Positions 31,742 through 41,211 of a stretch of 64,000 bases of DNA are shown piece by piece. Within the stretch, counting starts at the first letter, position 1, and each line of letters opens with the position of its first letter. The translations under genes were made by a program, and so were the position numbers. The stretch is from Paenibacillus oryzisoli (GTDB lineage Bacteria > Bacillota > Bacilli > Paenibacillales > NBRC-103111). The DNA lies in the NCBI RefSeq assembly GCF_001653565.1, contig NZ_LYPB01000077.1:62001-126000 (forward strand). Direction: 5' to 3'. The notes beneath the pieces are model-generated. The model was not told the origin of the DNA. It searched no databases and saw nothing but the letters and a program-made list of their open reading frames with translations.

Positions 31742-33523
31742 TCATACTTGAGAACTAACACCATGCAGAGGAATACGTATCTGGGCCTTCGTTCCGATCC
31801 CAAACTTACTATACAGAGTCACGCCGTATTCGTCTCCAAAAGCTAATTTGATCCGTTGGTCAACATTGGTAATCCCATACCCCGAGATGCTATCGGTTTT
31901 ATTTAGCGCACATGCCATTGTATCGGCCCGCATACCCATCCCATCGTCAATCACTTGCAGATAAATATCGCAATCGTCTCTATACACCTTAATGATGATA
32001 TTGATGCCGACTTCGTCGTCCCAAACAGCATGATTAATGGCATTCTCTACAAATGGCTGCAAGGCTAGCTTGACCGTCTGATAAACAAGGACAGCATCAT
32101 CAATGTCATAATGGATTCGAAGCAGTCCCTCAAACCTATTCTGTTGAATGGCGATGTAATACTTCGTGAGTTTGATTTCTTCACTAATGGGCAATATCAT
32201 TTTTCCTTTGTTTAATGAAATCCGATAAAACTTAGCCAGGTGCGAGACCATTTCGTTAATTCGGTTATCCCCATGCTTAATGGCTAATGAAGAGATTGAA
32301 GCCAATGTGTTATATAAAAAGTGAGGATTGATTTGGGCTTGCAACATGTTCATTTCCGCTTCTTTTTTGGCAATTTCCTTCTTGTAGACCTCATTGATCA
32401 ATTCTTTGAGGCGACCTATCATCTTCTGGAAGGCAAAAGATAGCTGCCCAATTTCGTCATGTCCCATAAACGTCATGTTGACATTGAAATCTTCTCTTTC
32501 GACCCGCCGGATGACTTGAAGCAGGGATTCGATGCGTTTGGTGAAGAACCGTGAGGTGATATAAATCAAAACCACGGAAATCGCTATAGAGCTCAAAGCC
32601 ATGAGTAGAACTCGCTTGGATGCCCTTTGAGCGTTCGTGATGAAGCTCTTGTAGGGGATAACGGAAATCGTTTTCCAACCATTTTTAATTGTATTGTACA
32701 CGACGAGCGACTTCTGACTATTGTAAATGCTGTCGAAGCTTCCTGATTGGTTCTCACCGAAAGTACCGGGGATTAAAGTAGTGATATTTTGATTCAGAAG
32801 GGCTTTATTGCGGTTGGATAAAATAGTGCCGTTCTCATTGACGATATAAATATCTTTGTGTTTATCTTCTTTCTCCATCAACCGATAAATGTCGGCTTCG
32901 GCAATATCGAACGTAAGGATACCATAAGGAAAGTTAAGGCTGTTGTTATTTAGCAATCGCGCCAGGGTGAATACAGGCTCAGTGGCATCCGTATGTGCAG
33001 AAACGCTGTACGTCACATTGCCATGAGAGTTTGCAATAGACGCGTACCAATTGGTCGCTTTGGCTGCAGCATCAATTCGTTTAATAAATACGCTATCCGC
33101 AGGAAATGTAGTATTGCTTATGTAGATGGATACCGCTCGAATATCGGGATTCGTTGCTAATACATTTTTCATTACATTATTGAAATATATGTAGGAATCC
33201 AAGTACTCTGTTTCGTTTTCGGAGTAATCTTTGATCAAGAGCAGGCGTAACGTATTATCCAAATAAATGGAAGCTGATATTTTCGAATAGGAATCAAGCT
33301 TCGTTTCCAAGTTTGTGTTAATTTGATCGGTTGTTGCAATCATATTGGCGTAGATTTGTGTCGTTAACTCCCGTTTAGTCGTGTCATAGGAATATTTGAC
33401 GAAGAATAATAATGGCAAGATCGAAACGATGCAAAAGACGGCGAATAATTTGCGGTGTAAACTGAGATTAAGAAACGTTCTGGCTATAAACCGGAAGGGC
33501 CAAGGCGATCTTCTTTGTATCAT
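31742..33523 (-). CDS. YesM-type sensor histidine kinase
   Basis: A 593-aa membrane kinase on the minus strand. First membrane segment at about residues 19-40, an extracellular Cache-like sensor of about 250 residues, second segment at about 300-320, HAMP, and the LytS/YesM-type kinase domain with His401 in INPHFLYNTL, LQPFVENAINHA, DDGMGM and GYGITNVDQRI. Its ATG overlaps the stop of the regulator gene upstream (ATGA), so kinase and regulator are coupled. It probably senses products made by the secreted glycosidase that converges on it. Confidence 0.93.
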   Translation of the reverse strand: MIQRRSPWPFRFIARTFLNLSLHRKLFAVFCIVSILPLLFFVKYSYDTTKRELTTQIYANMIATTDQINTNLETKLDSYSKISASIYLDNTLRLLLIKDYSENETEYLDSYIYFNNVMKNVLATNPDIRAVSIYISNTTFPADSVFIKRIDAAAKATNWYASIANSHGNVTYSVSAHTDATEPVFTLARLLNNNSLNFPYGILTFDIAEADIYRLMEKEDKHKDIYIVNENGTILSNRNKALLNQNITTLIPGTFGENQSGSFDSIYNSQKSLVVYNTIKNGWKTISVIPYKSFITNAQRASKRVLLMALSSIAISVVLIYITSRFFTKRIESLLQVIRRVEREDFNVNMTFMGHDEIGQLSFAFQKMIGRLKELINEVYKKEIAKKEAEMNMLQAQINPHFLYNTLASISSLAIKHGDNRINEMVSHLAKFYRISLNKGKMILPISEEIKLTKYYIAIQQNRFEGLLRIHYDIDDAVLVYQTVKLALQPFVENAINHAVWDDEVGINIIIKVYRDDCDIYLQVIDDGMGMRADTMACALNKTDSISGYGITNVDQRIKLAFGDEYGVTLYSKFGIGTKAQIRIPLHGVSSQV

Positions 33524-35064
33524 AAAAGTTTCTTCCTATATTCATTAGGGGTGGTTCCTTTGAACTTCTGAAACACGGAGCAAAAATAAGAGACGTTTTC
33601 GTATCCAACGGATACAGCAATCTCATGGATTTTTTTGGATTTATCTTTCAGCAATTCAGCGGCGTGATGAATCCGTACACGAGTCAAATATTCCAATATC
33701 GTTTCTCCTGTTTTTTCCTTAAATAAGGTTCGTACGTAATTGGGTGACAGATACACTTGTTTCGCGATATCCTCAATGGTTAACTGTCTACTGAAGCTGC
33801 GGTCGATCAGACTAACGATTTGATGAACGATATGAAGATTCTTGTCTTTGTCCTTGTCCTTCATCAAGGAGAGGATGGAATGGCAGACATCAAGGATATG
33901 ATCTTTGATTTCATCTATGGTTAAATAATTGGCTATACGCTTCCAATCGTCGACATACATGGAATTGACGGAGTCACCTCCGATTACATTGGCAAAATGC
34001 TGCTCTATAGCTGTAATAAGGCGCAACGAGCTAGAGCTAACCAGATCCCGGTCGACTTTCGAGCTGCGCATTTCTTCAAAGAAGTCTTGAATCACGGAGA
34101 TACATGTAGATTCCTGCAAATGGGAAATAGCATGACATAGTGAGGCGATGACTGGTTCAGTATTCACCTCTTTGTACACCGACTCCACAGCTTGATCGGC
34201 CATTATGCAAGATCCCAAGCCATAATAAAATTTGCTTTCATTCGCTCGTTTGGCGCCTATTGATAATTCGTACAGGCTATCCAATCCCATGCGAACGTCG
34301 GATACACCGATTGAAATGATGGCGTCGTTCCTGTCTTTCACATACCGAATTAGTTGCTCTGATGCAAGGTAAAGCTCTGATGACGATCCATCTAGCTTGT
34401 GACAGAGCAGTACGAATGTTCCTTCTTTGATGGGACAGAGGAAGGAATGGGGGATCTTCGCCTGCGCGTAATTGCGGATAAGCGTTACGAGTTCCACGCC
34501 ATAATGGCTAACGGGGTCAACCGTTATGTAGATCATTTGATACAGACTGCTCGAGCTCGATGGTAACTGAGATGGCAGCAATAACAGTTTCTCGATCCAT
34601 TGGGATCTAATCAAGGGACTATTTTCCAGGAGCAGCTCCCTTAGATAGGATTCCTTTATGATTTCCGAAGTCTGGGATGAAATCCGGAATTCCTCGCACT
34701 TTTGTTTGATTTTCTCCATTAAATGCTGGAGCTCTCCCATGTCGAGAGGCTTTAACAAATAGCCGATCGCTTCCACAGATAGTGCTGCTTTAATATAGTG
34801 AAACTCATCATGGCCACTTAGGAAAGCGATTTGGACATTGCGATTGATCTGTTTAGCTCGCCTGCTGAATTCCAGTCCGTCCATAATTGGCATACGGACA
34901 TCCGTTAATATAATATCAGGTCGCAGCTCTTCCATGCGTTGAAGCGCTTCTCTGCCGTTCTTCGCTGTCCCAGCGACACGAATGCCCATGTCTCCCCAAC
35001 GAACGTAATCGGCCAACATTTCGAGCTCAATTTTTTCATCGTCTACAAGTAGAATGCTGTACAT
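33520..35064 (-). CDS. YesN-type response regulator with AraC DNA-binding domain
   Basis: A 514-aa regulator on the minus strand, first gene of its operon. Receiver with VDDE, Asp55 in LTDVRMPI and Lys in LLKPL; a middle region; C-terminal AraC motifs (LTIEDIAKQVYLSPNYVRTL and IHEIAVSVGYENVSYFCSVF). A GTG five codons earlier overlaps the ribosome site AAGGTGG, so the ATG at 35064 is chosen. The gene is divergent from the transporter operon whose promoter (copy F) lies between them, and it is the likely owner of the two-part operator shared by copies E and F. Confidence 0.92.
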   Translation of the reverse strand: MYSILLVDDEKIELEMLADYVRWGDMGIRVAGTAKNGREALQRMEELRPDIILTDVRMPIMDGLEFSRRAKQINRNVQIAFLSGHDEFHYIKAALSVEAIGYLLKPLDMGELQHLMEKIKQKCEEFRISSQTSEIIKESYLRELLLENSPLIRSQWIEKLLLLPSQLPSSSSSLYQMIYITVDPVSHYGVELVTLIRNYAQAKIPHSFLCPIKEGTFVLLCHKLDGSSSELYLASEQLIRYVKDRNDAIISIGVSDVRMGLDSLYELSIGAKRANESKFYYGLGSCIMADQAVESVYKEVNTEPVIASLCHAISHLQESTCISVIQDFFEEMRSSKVDRDLVSSSSLRLITAIEQHFANVIGGDSVNSMYVDDWKRIANYLTIDEIKDHILDVCHSILSLMKDKDKDKNLHIVHQIVSLIDRSFSRQLTIEDIAKQVYLSPNYVRTLFKEKTGETILEYLTRVRIHHAAELLKDKSKKIHEIAVSVGYENVSYFCSVFQKFKGTTPNEYRKKLL

Positions 35065-35108
35065 AGAAAGCGTTACCACCTTTCTGAACGCTTAATCTTA
35101 CCCCATGT

Positions 35109-35137
35109 ATTGTAAAACGTATAGCTCAAATAAACAA
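35109..35137 (-). promoter_or_regulatory. Sigma-A promoter of the regulator/kinase operon
   Basis: On the minus strand TTGTTT, a 17-nt spacer and TACAAT. It lies back-to-back with the regulated transporter promoter. Confidence 0.65.
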
Positions 35138-35151
35138 TGACTTCGCAAAAG

Positions 35152-35218
35152 GATCGTTCTTTTGGAATATGTTTCTGAAGAAACTTGTATAGAATTTCCT
35201 TTTGCCCATTCCTATAAT
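35152..35218 (+). promoter_or_regulatory. Regulated promoter with two-part operator (copy F)
   Basis: GATCGTT at 35152, TTTCTGAA at 35172 (20 nt apart), then TGTATAGAATTTCCTT and CATTCCTATAATG with -10 at 35213-35218. It is almost the same as copy E before the secreted glycosidase and lies beside the regulator gene. Confidence 0.68.
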
Positions 35219-35293
35219 GAGAATATACAAAACGATTATGGTTGTGACGGAGTGGCACACGCCGCCGCAGCCTGGAAAAGGCGGGTTATTCAT

Positions 35294-36217
35294 ATGGAAG
35301 CGCAACTTAAAAGGATGAAGGGGCAAAAGTATTTGTACCTCATGATCTTGCCGGCCTTCATCTCTACCATCTTATTTTCATATGGTCCAATGTTCGGCCT
35401 GTACATGGCATTTATTAATTACTCGCCCGGCGGAGGTTCTTTTTTTCACCAGTTTTTTACGAGCAAGTTTGTTGGTTTCGAGTGGTTTCGGTACTTCTTC
35501 ACAAGCGGTGATTTTTATATCATCATGCGCAATACGCTTGCACAAAGCATCTTATCGCTGTTGGTTGGATTTCCGGCACCGATTCTATTGGCTCTTATGA
35601 TCAATGAGGTAAAAACTGGTGTCTTCAGAAAATTGGTACAAACGGTATCGTATTTACCTCATTTTATATCATGGGTAATCGCTGCAAACATTATCATAAC
35701 GCTGCTATCTTCGCAAGGGCTAATTAACAAGTTGTTAATGCTAATGAACATCACGGAACAACCGATACAATTTTTCCAAAATGGCCATTATTTCTGGGGG
35801 ATTATCGCCGTATCTAATATGTGGAAGGATATGGGGTTTAACGCAATCATGTATTTGGCCGCCATATCCGCTATCAATCCCGAACAATATGAAGCAGCGA
35901 GAGTTGATGGTGCTAACCGCTTACGCCAAATGTTTCATGTCACACTTCCGTCTCTGCGTCCCACGATTGTCATTCTGGCCATTTTATCCATAGGAGGTAT
36001 CTTGAACGCAGGGTTCGATCAGCAGTATTTGTTGCAAAACAACACCATATTGAAATATTCAGACGTTATCGATACGTATACGTACAGATATGGGCTGCAG
36101 AATGGCATGTTTTCGTATGGAGCTGCGGTAGGGTTGTTCAAATCGGTAATTGCTTTCATCCTAGTGGTCAGCGTCAACACGTTCTCCAAGCGAATGAATC
36201 AGCAATCACTGTTTTAA
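35294..36217 (+). CDS. Sugar ABC transporter permease (LplB type)
   Basis: A 307-aa membrane protein with about six segments, the first at about residues 13-33. The EAA loop reads EAARVDGANRLRQMF. LplB-type permeases pair with YtcP-type partners and import oligosaccharides. The frame is open upstream to 35162, but the -10 box of the promoter lies at 35213-35218 within that part, so the ATG at 35294, with a GGCGGG element before it, is the start. First gene of the transporter operon. Confidence 0.92.
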   Translation: MEAQLKRMKGQKYLYLMILPAFISTILFSYGPMFGLYMAFINYSPGGGSFFHQFFTSKFVGFEWFRYFFTSGDFYIIMRNTLAQSILSLLVGFPAPILLALMINEVKTGVFRKLVQTVSYLPHFISWVIAANIIITLLSSQGLINKLLMLMNITEQPIQFFQNGHYFWGIIAVSNMWKDMGFNAIMYLAAISAINPEQYEAARVDGANRLRQMFHVTLPSLRPTIVILAILSIGGILNAGFDQQYLLQNNTILKYSDVIDTYTYRYGLQNGMFSYGAAVGLFKSVIAFILVVSVNTFSKRMNQQSLF

Positions 36218-36247
36218 TACGATTTAAATAGGAAAAGGTGGGTTTGA

Positions 36248-37138
36248 ATGAGAAGAAAATCGAGTGGTGATATTGCCTTCACCGGGTTCGTTTATGCATT
36301 CCTCTTTCTGGTGTTCATTGCAACGTTTTATCCCTTTTGGAACATATTAGTGCTGTCACTGAATAGTGCGGAAGACACGATAAGGGGCGGTGTTTATTTC
36401 TGGCCGAGAGTGTTTTCCTTAACAAGTTATGTGCAAATTTTAGGCGATCAAGAGATTATTAATGGGGTCAAAGTGACGCTAGCGCGCACACTGGTCGGCA
36501 CACCTCTCGCTGTGCTGGTCATCAGTCTACTTTCCTATCCGCTCAGCAAACGTGATTTGGTCGGTGGGAAATTCATCACTCTTTTCTTCATCTTCACGAT
36601 GTACTTTGGCGGGGGGTTAATCCCCTACTATATGATCTTAAAGAGTCTGCATCTAATAGATACCTTTTGGGTGTACATTGCACCAGGTCTGATGAATGTA
36701 TTTTTTATGATTCTCGTTCGCACATTTATTCAACAGCTTCCTGGAGAATTAGATGAATCCGCGAAAATGGACGGCGCGAACGATCTGCAAATTTTCGTCA
36801 AGATCGTGTTGCCATTGACGACTCCGGTACTTGCTACGATCGGGTTGTTTACGGCGATTGGCCATTGGAATTCTTGGTTTGATTCTTACGTGTTCACCTA
36901 CAAGCCGGAGCTGAAGACACTGCAAGCTGTTCTTGTGAAAATTTTGAATCAATATCAGACCTCCTCTATGGTGTCGGATGCGCAGCAAATGGCAGATTCA
37001 GCAAAACGCCTCGCTGTATCGTCGGATTCGATCCGTATGGCTGCAACGATCGTCGCAACGTTACCTATTGTCATCGTCTATCCGTTCTTGCAAAAGTATT
37101 TCGTCAAAGGCATGACCGTGGGAGCAGTTAAGGCCTAA
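36248..37138 (+). CDS. Sugar ABC transporter permease (YtcP type)
   Basis: The partner channel subunit, 296 aa, six membrane segments. It has the family features GGGLIPYY in the middle, EAA motif DESAKMDGANDL and a C-terminus of the QKYFVKGMTVGAVKA type. AAAGGTGGG stands before ATG 36248, 30 nt after the first permease. The binding protein follows after about 120 nt. Confidence 0.94.
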   Translation: MRRKSSGDIAFTGFVYAFLFLVFIATFYPFWNILVLSLNSAEDTIRGGVYFWPRVFSLTSYVQILGDQEIINGVKVTLARTLVGTPLAVLVISLLSYPLSKRDLVGGKFITLFFIFTMYFGGGLIPYYMILKSLHLIDTFWVYIAPGLMNVFFMILVRTFIQQLPGELDESAKMDGANDLQIFVKIVLPLTTPVLATIGLFTAIGHWNSWFDSYVFTYKPELKTLQAVLVKILNQYQTSSMVSDAQQMADSAKRLAVSSDSIRMAATIVATLPIVIVYPFLQKYFVKGMTVGAVKA

Positions 37139-37261
37139 CCCAACGTGTTCACTCATGAAAGGCGGTGGTTGGGAACCCAATCCACACGGGATAGGACGAT
37201 ACCCTAATAATTAAAGTAATCAGATGTATCTAATTCAATTAGTCAAGGGGGATTTTATTCC

Positions 37262-38878
37262 ATGTTCAAAACCAAGAAGTCGTTCCATGTGCTGCTTTCA
37301 ACGCTCCTTATGGGTTCAGTCATCGCGGGTTGTTCTACAAAGGAAAACACAGCCTCTACAAGCGATAAGCCAGCTGCTGCAACGGATAACAAAGCAAACG
37401 ATACGACACCGATTAAAATGACATTCTTTGATAAAAATACGGGAGATGCATTCACGAACGATGTTGCGAAGGAAATTACGAAACGGACGGGTGTTACGAT
37501 CGAAATTCAGCAGCCAACGGGTAATCCTTCGGAAAAGCTGAATCTAATGCTCGCCAGCAGCGATCTGCCGGATCTTGTACTCATGGACCGTGGAGATATT
37601 GTAAGTAAGTACATTGCTGCAGGGGCAATTATTCCCCTGAATGATCTCATTGCGAAATATGGTTCCAACGTGCAGAAAATGTATGGGGATACGTTAAAAC
37701 AGACGCGGTTTACCGACGGGAAAAACTATTATCTGTCGAACTGGTACGGACCGGAGAATGAGCCTGTATTCGGTATTAGTATGCGCAAGGATTGGCTTAA
37801 GCAGATTGCTCCGGACAAAGCTGAAGGCGGCAAAGCGTTCACGGCAGATGAGTTCGAAGCGCTGCTGAAGGATTTTAAAACAAAGCTTGGCAAAGTGGAC
37901 GGTAAAGACGTATTCCCGATGAGTTTCAACGGTGAAAACATGGGCGCTGTACTCGGAACATTTAAAGGCATGTGGGGAATGAGAACGTACTTCGAAGAAA
38001 ATGGAAGCTTGAAGTATGATGTGAAAGACCCTAAATATAAGGAAATGCTTATGTACTTGAATAAACTGTACCGCGAAGGATTGATTGATCCGGAATGGCC
38101 AGTCAACAAGAAGCAAACGTGGGAGCAAAAGATTTCTAACGGACTCGTGTTTGCATCGCCAGGCGCTTATTGGGATTTCGGTACGCCAAACGGTGTGCTT
38201 AAGAAAGCAGGCGGACCTGAAAAACAGCTGTATCCGTATAAACTTGTAGGACCTGGCGTCGATCCTGCAAAAACGACATTAGGACCTAAAAGTTCGCTAG
38301 GTTGGGATGCGATAGCGATCACAAAAACGAATAAGAACCCAGAAAGAACGATGAAACTTATTGACTTCCTTGCTAGTGAAGAAGGTCAATACCTTCTCAT
38401 GTGGGGGATAGAGGGTGTGCACTGGGATAAGAAGGACGGTAAGCATACACCGCGTCCAGAGGTTCTTCAAGGATTTAAAGATGATTGGGACAACTATGCG
38501 AAAAAAACAGGCATTCGCAAATGGACTTGGTTCGTAAAAAACGGTAAAGGCTCCGATGGTACACCGTTTGATTTGCCAGGACGTTACCAACGTAACGAGA
38601 TCGACCAGATGGCACTGAAGAACTTGTCCGACACGGTGTGGGAAACAGCTCCTTATGATAATCTCGGGCCTGCCGGCGGCACCCCGGATGCGCTCGTCAG
38701 TCAGAAAATTTCAGATATCATGAGCCAAACAATTACGAAAGTGATCATCTCCAAGACTGAAGCGGATGCCTCAGCATTGTTCGATAAAATGCTTGCCGAT
38801 ATGAAGGCAGCAGGTGATGAGAAAGTAGAGAAGATCATGACCGACAACTACAAGAAACGTATGGATCTCTGGAAGTAA
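37262..38878 (+). CDS. Sugar-binding lipoprotein (LplA type)
   Basis: A 538-aa extracellular binding protein. Lipobox VIAGC with Cys24, a Thr/Ala/Lys-rich tether, then the solute-binding fold typical of the larger LplA group (ASSDLPDLVLMDRGD, FTADEFEALLKDFKTK, LYREGLIDPEWPVNKKQ). It delivers the sugar to the two LplB/YtcP permeases upstream. AGGGGGA precedes the ATG. A terminator follows, so this is the end of the main transporter transcript. Confidence 0.94.
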   Translation: MFKTKKSFHVLLSTLLMGSVIAGCSTKENTASTSDKPAAATDNKANDTTPIKMTFFDKNTGDAFTNDVAKEITKRTGVTIEIQQPTGNPSEKLNLMLASSDLPDLVLMDRGDIVSKYIAAGAIIPLNDLIAKYGSNVQKMYGDTLKQTRFTDGKNYYLSNWYGPENEPVFGISMRKDWLKQIAPDKAEGGKAFTADEFEALLKDFKTKLGKVDGKDVFPMSFNGENMGAVLGTFKGMWGMRTYFEENGSLKYDVKDPKYKEMLMYLNKLYREGLIDPEWPVNKKQTWEQKISNGLVFASPGAYWDFGTPNGVLKKAGGPEKQLYPYKLVGPGVDPAKTTLGPKSSLGWDAIAITKTNKNPERTMKLIDFLASEEGQYLLMWGIEGVHWDKKDGKHTPRPEVLQGFKDDWDNYAKKTGIRKWTWFVKNGKGSDGTPFDLPGRYQRNEIDQMALKNLSDTVWETAPYDNLGPAGGTPDALVSQKISDIMSQTITKVIISKTEADASALFDKMLADMKAAGDEKVEKIMTDNYKKRMDLWK

Positions 38879-38893
38879 GAGAGGATGCAAATT

Positions 38894-38926
38894 AGGAAGC
38901 CGATGCACTGTTCGGCTTCCTTCTTT
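38894..38926 (+). terminator. Terminator after the binding-protein gene
   Basis: AGGAAGCCGA (38894-38903) pairs with TCGGCTTCCT (38912-38921), followed by TCTTT. The T-tract is short, so read-through to the glycosidase is possible. Confidence 0.78.
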
Positions 38927-38955
38927 ATGAAATAAGCATGAGGGAGAGAATCTTG

Positions 38956-40995
38956 ATGATATCCAATACAATTATCTTTCAAGAACTGAATGGGCAAGTG
39001 GTTGTAGATAATGGGTTGTGCCGAATAATCGTCGATTTGGCAAGCGGACTAACCGAATTTGAATGGAATTCCGGAAGCCGCTTGAGCAGCGCATACAGTG
39101 CAGCCCGGTTCAAAGAACAATACGTTGTCTCGACCGAGTATTCAGCGCACAAACTAGCCGTAAGCGACACCCACATGATCCATGATGATTTCGGCACAGG
39201 CTGCCGCTTCTCTGTGGTTCATTCAGCTGAATCTCTTCCGATTATGAAGCAGACGTTCTGGCTCTATGAAGAAGCGCCCCATTTTTTCGTTCAAGTCGAG
39301 TTGGAGAGTAAATCGGAGGCTTTGGAGACGAACTATTTGTCTCCATTAACGGTGAATCCAGCCAGCGGATCATCAGCGATTTATTTGGACGGAGAGGTAC
39401 ATGAACTACGTGCTTTGTTGATCCCTTTCGATAATGACAAGTGGGTACGTTACCAATCAATGGCTATGCCGAATAAATTGGAAAGCTACGAAGTAACGGC
39501 TATTTTTGAACCAGTATCGAGAAAAGGGTTAGTTCTTGGCTCTGTTACACATGATACTTGGAAAACCGGTCTGCAAGTGGTCGGATGTGAAGGAGCTGCT
39601 GTACATCAGCTGGAGGTATACGGAGGTGCGGCAGGGGAGTACACACGCGATTCCTTGCCTCATGGTTCGCTGATCGGCCATACAGTTGTTTCACCGCGAA
39701 TCTTTGTGGGCATGTATGAAGATTACAGAACTGGACTGGAGGAATACGGGAAAGCGAATGCTGTAATCGTGCCACCACTTCAATGGGAGCACGGTGTTCC
39801 CTTCGGGTGGAATAGCTGGTCAGCGGCAGGTGGTGAGCTCGACTACGAGCTTTATACCCATACGTCGGATTTCTTAAAAAGTTTGTACGATGGCGGTTTC
39901 CATCATCAGGGTACGGTCTATATCAACTTCGATTCCTTCTGGACGAACTTATCGCAGGAGCAGCTCCAAGACGCGGTGCGCCATGTTCGTGACAATGGAC
40001 AAAAACCCGGCATTTATTGGACACCTTTTGCTTTCTGGGGGAAAGATTTCGATGGGGTTGTGGAAGGCACCGATGGCAAGTATACGTACCGAGATCTTCT
40101 GCTGCGCGATGAACGGGGACACATTCTACCCGAGTTGGATGGCGGGCTTGCAATTGATCCTACCCACCCTGGCAATTTGATGCGGACGGAATGGCACCTT
40201 GAACGTTTTGTCAGGTGGGGCTTTGAATACATTAAACTCGACTTTCTAGGACACGGTGCTTTGGAAGGCATGCACTTCGATAAAGGAATTCGTACAGGAC
40301 TACAAGCGTACAATCTGGGTATGGCGTTGATCAAGACTAGGCTTGATCCTAAGGTTATTGGGCGTCCATTCTTTATAAATCTGTCCATTGCGCCGATGTT
40401 TCCACATCAATACGCGCATAGCAGGCGCATGTCATGCGATGCTTTTGGTACACTCGAAGATACGGCGTATATGTTGAATTCACTCACATATGGTTGGTGG
40501 ATGAATGGCACCCTATTTCCTTTCAACGATCCTGACCATACCGTGCTTTACAAGAGCTTCAATCAGGCATCGACGATGCTATCAGAAGGCAGGAGTCGTT
40601 TAAACGCTTCGCTTATTGCCGGGACGGTTCTTCTCATGGGAGATGATTTCCGACATGAGGAAGCGAGAACGAGGGCAGGGGACTGGTTGAGCCGTCCGGA
40701 GCTGCTTACGATTGCCAAGACAGGAAAAAGTTTTGTTCCGGTTGAAGGAAATACAGATGCTGGTTCTGACCATGTGTTTTACCAAATGACAGATAAGAAT
40801 TGTTGGATAGCCGTGTTTAACTTTAATAAAGATGAAACGGTTGAGAAACGTATATCGATTGAGCGCTTGGGTTTACCTGGAAATACAACGTATTGGCTGC
40901 ATGATCTTTGGGAGGAAACCGTCCTTCAGTCAAAAGGGGATATAAGCGTGCGCTTGAAACCGGCAGAGTCGAAGATTTTTAAGTTGGTTCAGTAG
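38956..40995 (+). CDS. Cytoplasmic clan GH-D glycosidase
   Basis: A 679-aa enzyme without signal peptide. Its whole length follows the catalytic part of the secreted enzyme at 27941: an N-terminal beta domain with LIPFDNDKWVRYQS, FGWNSWSAAG at about 283-292, YINFDSFW, and YIKLDFLGHG with Asp429 as expected nucleophile, then AHSRRMSCDAFG and LTYGWWMNGTLFPF. It lacks the CBM, Ig and FIMAH parts. It probably finishes, inside the cell, the oligosaccharides released by the secreted form. An ATG at 38938 is in frame, but AGGGAGAG at 38941-38948 lies between it and ATG 38956, which is therefore the start. Confidence 0.82.
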   Translation: MISNTIIFQELNGQVVVDNGLCRIIVDLASGLTEFEWNSGSRLSSAYSAARFKEQYVVSTEYSAHKLAVSDTHMIHDDFGTGCRFSVVHSAESLPIMKQTFWLYEEAPHFFVQVELESKSEALETNYLSPLTVNPASGSSAIYLDGEVHELRALLIPFDNDKWVRYQSMAMPNKLESYEVTAIFEPVSRKGLVLGSVTHDTWKTGLQVVGCEGAAVHQLEVYGGAAGEYTRDSLPHGSLIGHTVVSPRIFVGMYEDYRTGLEEYGKANAVIVPPLQWEHGVPFGWNSWSAAGGELDYELYTHTSDFLKSLYDGGFHHQGTVYINFDSFWTNLSQEQLQDAVRHVRDNGQKPGIYWTPFAFWGKDFDGVVEGTDGKYTYRDLLLRDERGHILPELDGGLAIDPTHPGNLMRTEWHLERFVRWGFEYIKLDFLGHGALEGMHFDKGIRTGLQAYNLGMALIKTRLDPKVIGRPFFINLSIAPMFPHQYAHSRRMSCDAFGTLEDTAYMLNSLTYGWWMNGTLFPFNDPDHTVLYKSFNQASTMLSEGRSRLNASLIAGTVLLMGDDFRHEEARTRAGDWLSRPELLTIAKTGKSFVPVEGNTDAGSDHVFYQMTDKNCWIAVFNFNKDETVEKRISIERLGLPGNTTYWLHDLWEETVLQSKGDISVRLKPAESKIFKLVQ

Positions 40996-41046
40996 CGGAT
41001 AGAGCTGCATCATTAGCAAAGATAATATATGGAAAGCCAGGCAAGG

Positions 41047-41089
41047 CTGTATCTCTCGTAGATGTTTTACCGAGAGATACAGTCTTTTT
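41047..41089 (+). terminator. Terminator after the cytoplasmic glycosidase
   Basis: CTGTATCTCTCG (41047-41058) and its exact complement (41071-41082), then TCTTTTT. Confidence 0.93.
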
Positions 41090-41109
41090 ACGTAATTTCA
41101 AGGTATTTT

Positions 41110-41161
41110 CCAAAATGATTTGTTGGAAGGTCTTCGCTTTTTTGAGATTCAGTACTATAAT
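41110..41161 (+). promoter_or_regulatory. Probable promoter of the hydrolase gene
   Basis: TATAAT at 41156-41161 lies 51 nt before the start codon. The -35 position has no clear match. CCAAAATGAT at 41110-41119 and GGTCTTC at 41129 recur before the broken GH95 gene and may be an operator. Confidence 0.45.
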
Positions 41162-41211
41162 TTCAATAAAGTTAGTTGGAAGTATTTTACTTTGGAAGGA
41201 GAAACACAGAC

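Noticed and set aside
35162..35293. N-terminal extension of 44 residues on the permease gene
   Set aside because: The stretch contains the operator and the -10 box of its promoter; the residues are not like a permease start.
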